64,000 nucleotides of DNA from Micrococcales bacterium (GTDB lineage Bacteria; Actinomycetota; Actinomycetes; Actinomycetales; Microbacteriaceae). Every line of letters starts with the position of its first letter. Positions within the stretch are counted from its first letter, which is position 1. Made by a program: the position numbers and the translations under genes. Under the pieces are notes generated by a model, which was not told the DNA's origin, searched no databases, and worked only from the letters and a program-made list of their open reading frames with translations. Shown here piece after piece: positions 63,648 through 64,000 of this stretch. Location of the stretch: contig JAFKIY010000004.1 of assembly GCA_017306245.1 (NCBI GenBank), forward strand, positions 62,001 through 126,000, read 5' to 3'.

Positions 63648-64000
63648 CTAGAAGCCGAGGCGCCCGAGTTGCCTGGCGTCGCGTTGCCAGTCCTTGGCGA
63701 CCTTCACGCGCAACGACAAGAAAACCTGTTTCCCGACGAGAGGCTCGATCGATGCCCTCGCCCGCGCGCCGACCTCGGCGAGCCTGCTGCCTTTGTGGCC
63801 GATGATGATGCCCTTCTGGCTATCACGCTCCACCCAGAGGTTCGCGTAAATCTCCAGGAGATCCTTGTCGTCGCGCTCCACGAGATCATCGACCGTGACG
63901 GCAATCGAGTGCGGCAGTTCATCCGAGACGCCGTCGAGCGCGGCCTCGCGAATCAACTCGGCGATTCGCGCCTCGGTGTCTTCCTCGGTGATGGTTTCCC
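63648..64000 (-). CDS. era: GTPase Era, C-terminal part (partial)
   Basis: The window ends inside this gene; 117 C-terminal codons are present. They hold the RNA-binding KH domain: ETITEEDTEARIAELIREAAL, DELPHSIAVTVDD, VERDSQKGIIIGHKGSRLAEVG and KVAKDWQRDARQLGRLGF. Era binds the 3' end of 16S rRNA during 30S assembly. The G domain lies outside the window. Confidence 0.93.
   Translation of the reverse strand, partial: ETITEEDTEARIAELIREAALDGVSDELPHSIAVTVDDLVERDDKDLLEIYANLWVERDSQKGIIIGHKGSRLAEVGARARASIEPLVGKQVFLSLRVKVAKDWQRDARQLGRLGF

Noticed and set aside
62462..63653. CTAGCGC/GCGCTAG at the outer edges of DUF559 unit A as target-site or terminal repeats
   Set aside because: Both contain the TAG stop codons of the flanking genes (lipoprotein and era), so a seven-base match is not convincing as an element boundary.

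Overview
The window reads as one contiguous stretch of chromosome from a high-GC actinobacterium, most probably Microbacteriaceae. Three things point there: the protein families (CE1758/CE1759 luciferase and FMN-reductase pair, MarP protease, single-chain glycyl-tRNA synthetase, three-subunit PntAB), the order dnaG-dgt-dusB-dsbA-glyS-uppS-recO-leuA-era, and the many transcripts that seem to start directly at the start codon. The assignment is inferred from content; no rRNA is present.

Layout. 1-5.3 kb: methylcrotonyl-CoA carboxylase beta with a divergent TetR regulator, a diaminopropionate ammonia-lyase-like enzyme, an MFS exporter and a small anchored protein. 5.3-9.8 kb: an aspartate dehydrogenase-like protein and a three-gene 2-oxoacid dehydrogenase operon (E1 alpha, E1 beta, E2). 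10-12.5 kb: polynucleotide phosphorylase with a long leader. 12.5-24.4 kb: luciferase-like oxidoreductases, the pntAA-pntAB-pntB transhydrogenase operon, a TetR/permease pair with two visible operators, a baeRF-type protein, HdeD, lysoplasmalogenase and small membrane proteins. rpsO follows at 24.5 kb. 24.9-31.4 kb: metabolic and transport genes, MarP protease and lipoproteins.

31.4-33.9 kb: a 2.5-kb AT-richer island bounded by a perfect 47-bp direct repeat. The repeat is the 3' half of a tRNA(CAU) gene. The island holds a decayed tyrosine integrase, a membrane-anchored unknown protein and an overlapping DUF5343/TIGR02391 gene pair. 34-38 kb: glycosyltransferase, DMT transporter, peptide deformylase, AzlCD and tRNA-Asn. 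38-46.4 kb: a seven-gene peptide/nickel-type ABC operon that runs on into a hydroxyacid dehydrogenase and a lactonase. 46.6-64 kb: the conserved dnaG-to-era housekeeping block, all on the minus strand apart from a few plus-strand insertions.

The most unusual features are two genes of the AbiEi/DUF559 (Vsr-like nuclease fold) class, at 51.85-52.85 kb and 62.57-63.47 kb. Each is bracketed by a pair of palindromes, and each gene has its own palindrome sequence. One unit is a 1.1-kb module with 62-bp palindromic ends placed as inverted copies, plus outer G-quadruplex-capable tracts. This looks like a compact REP-associated or selfish nuclease module. A second genome-wide theme is a -10 hexamer (TANNNT) exactly six bases before the start codon in well over ten genes. 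One of them is a 14-codon leucine-rich leader peptide in front of leuA.
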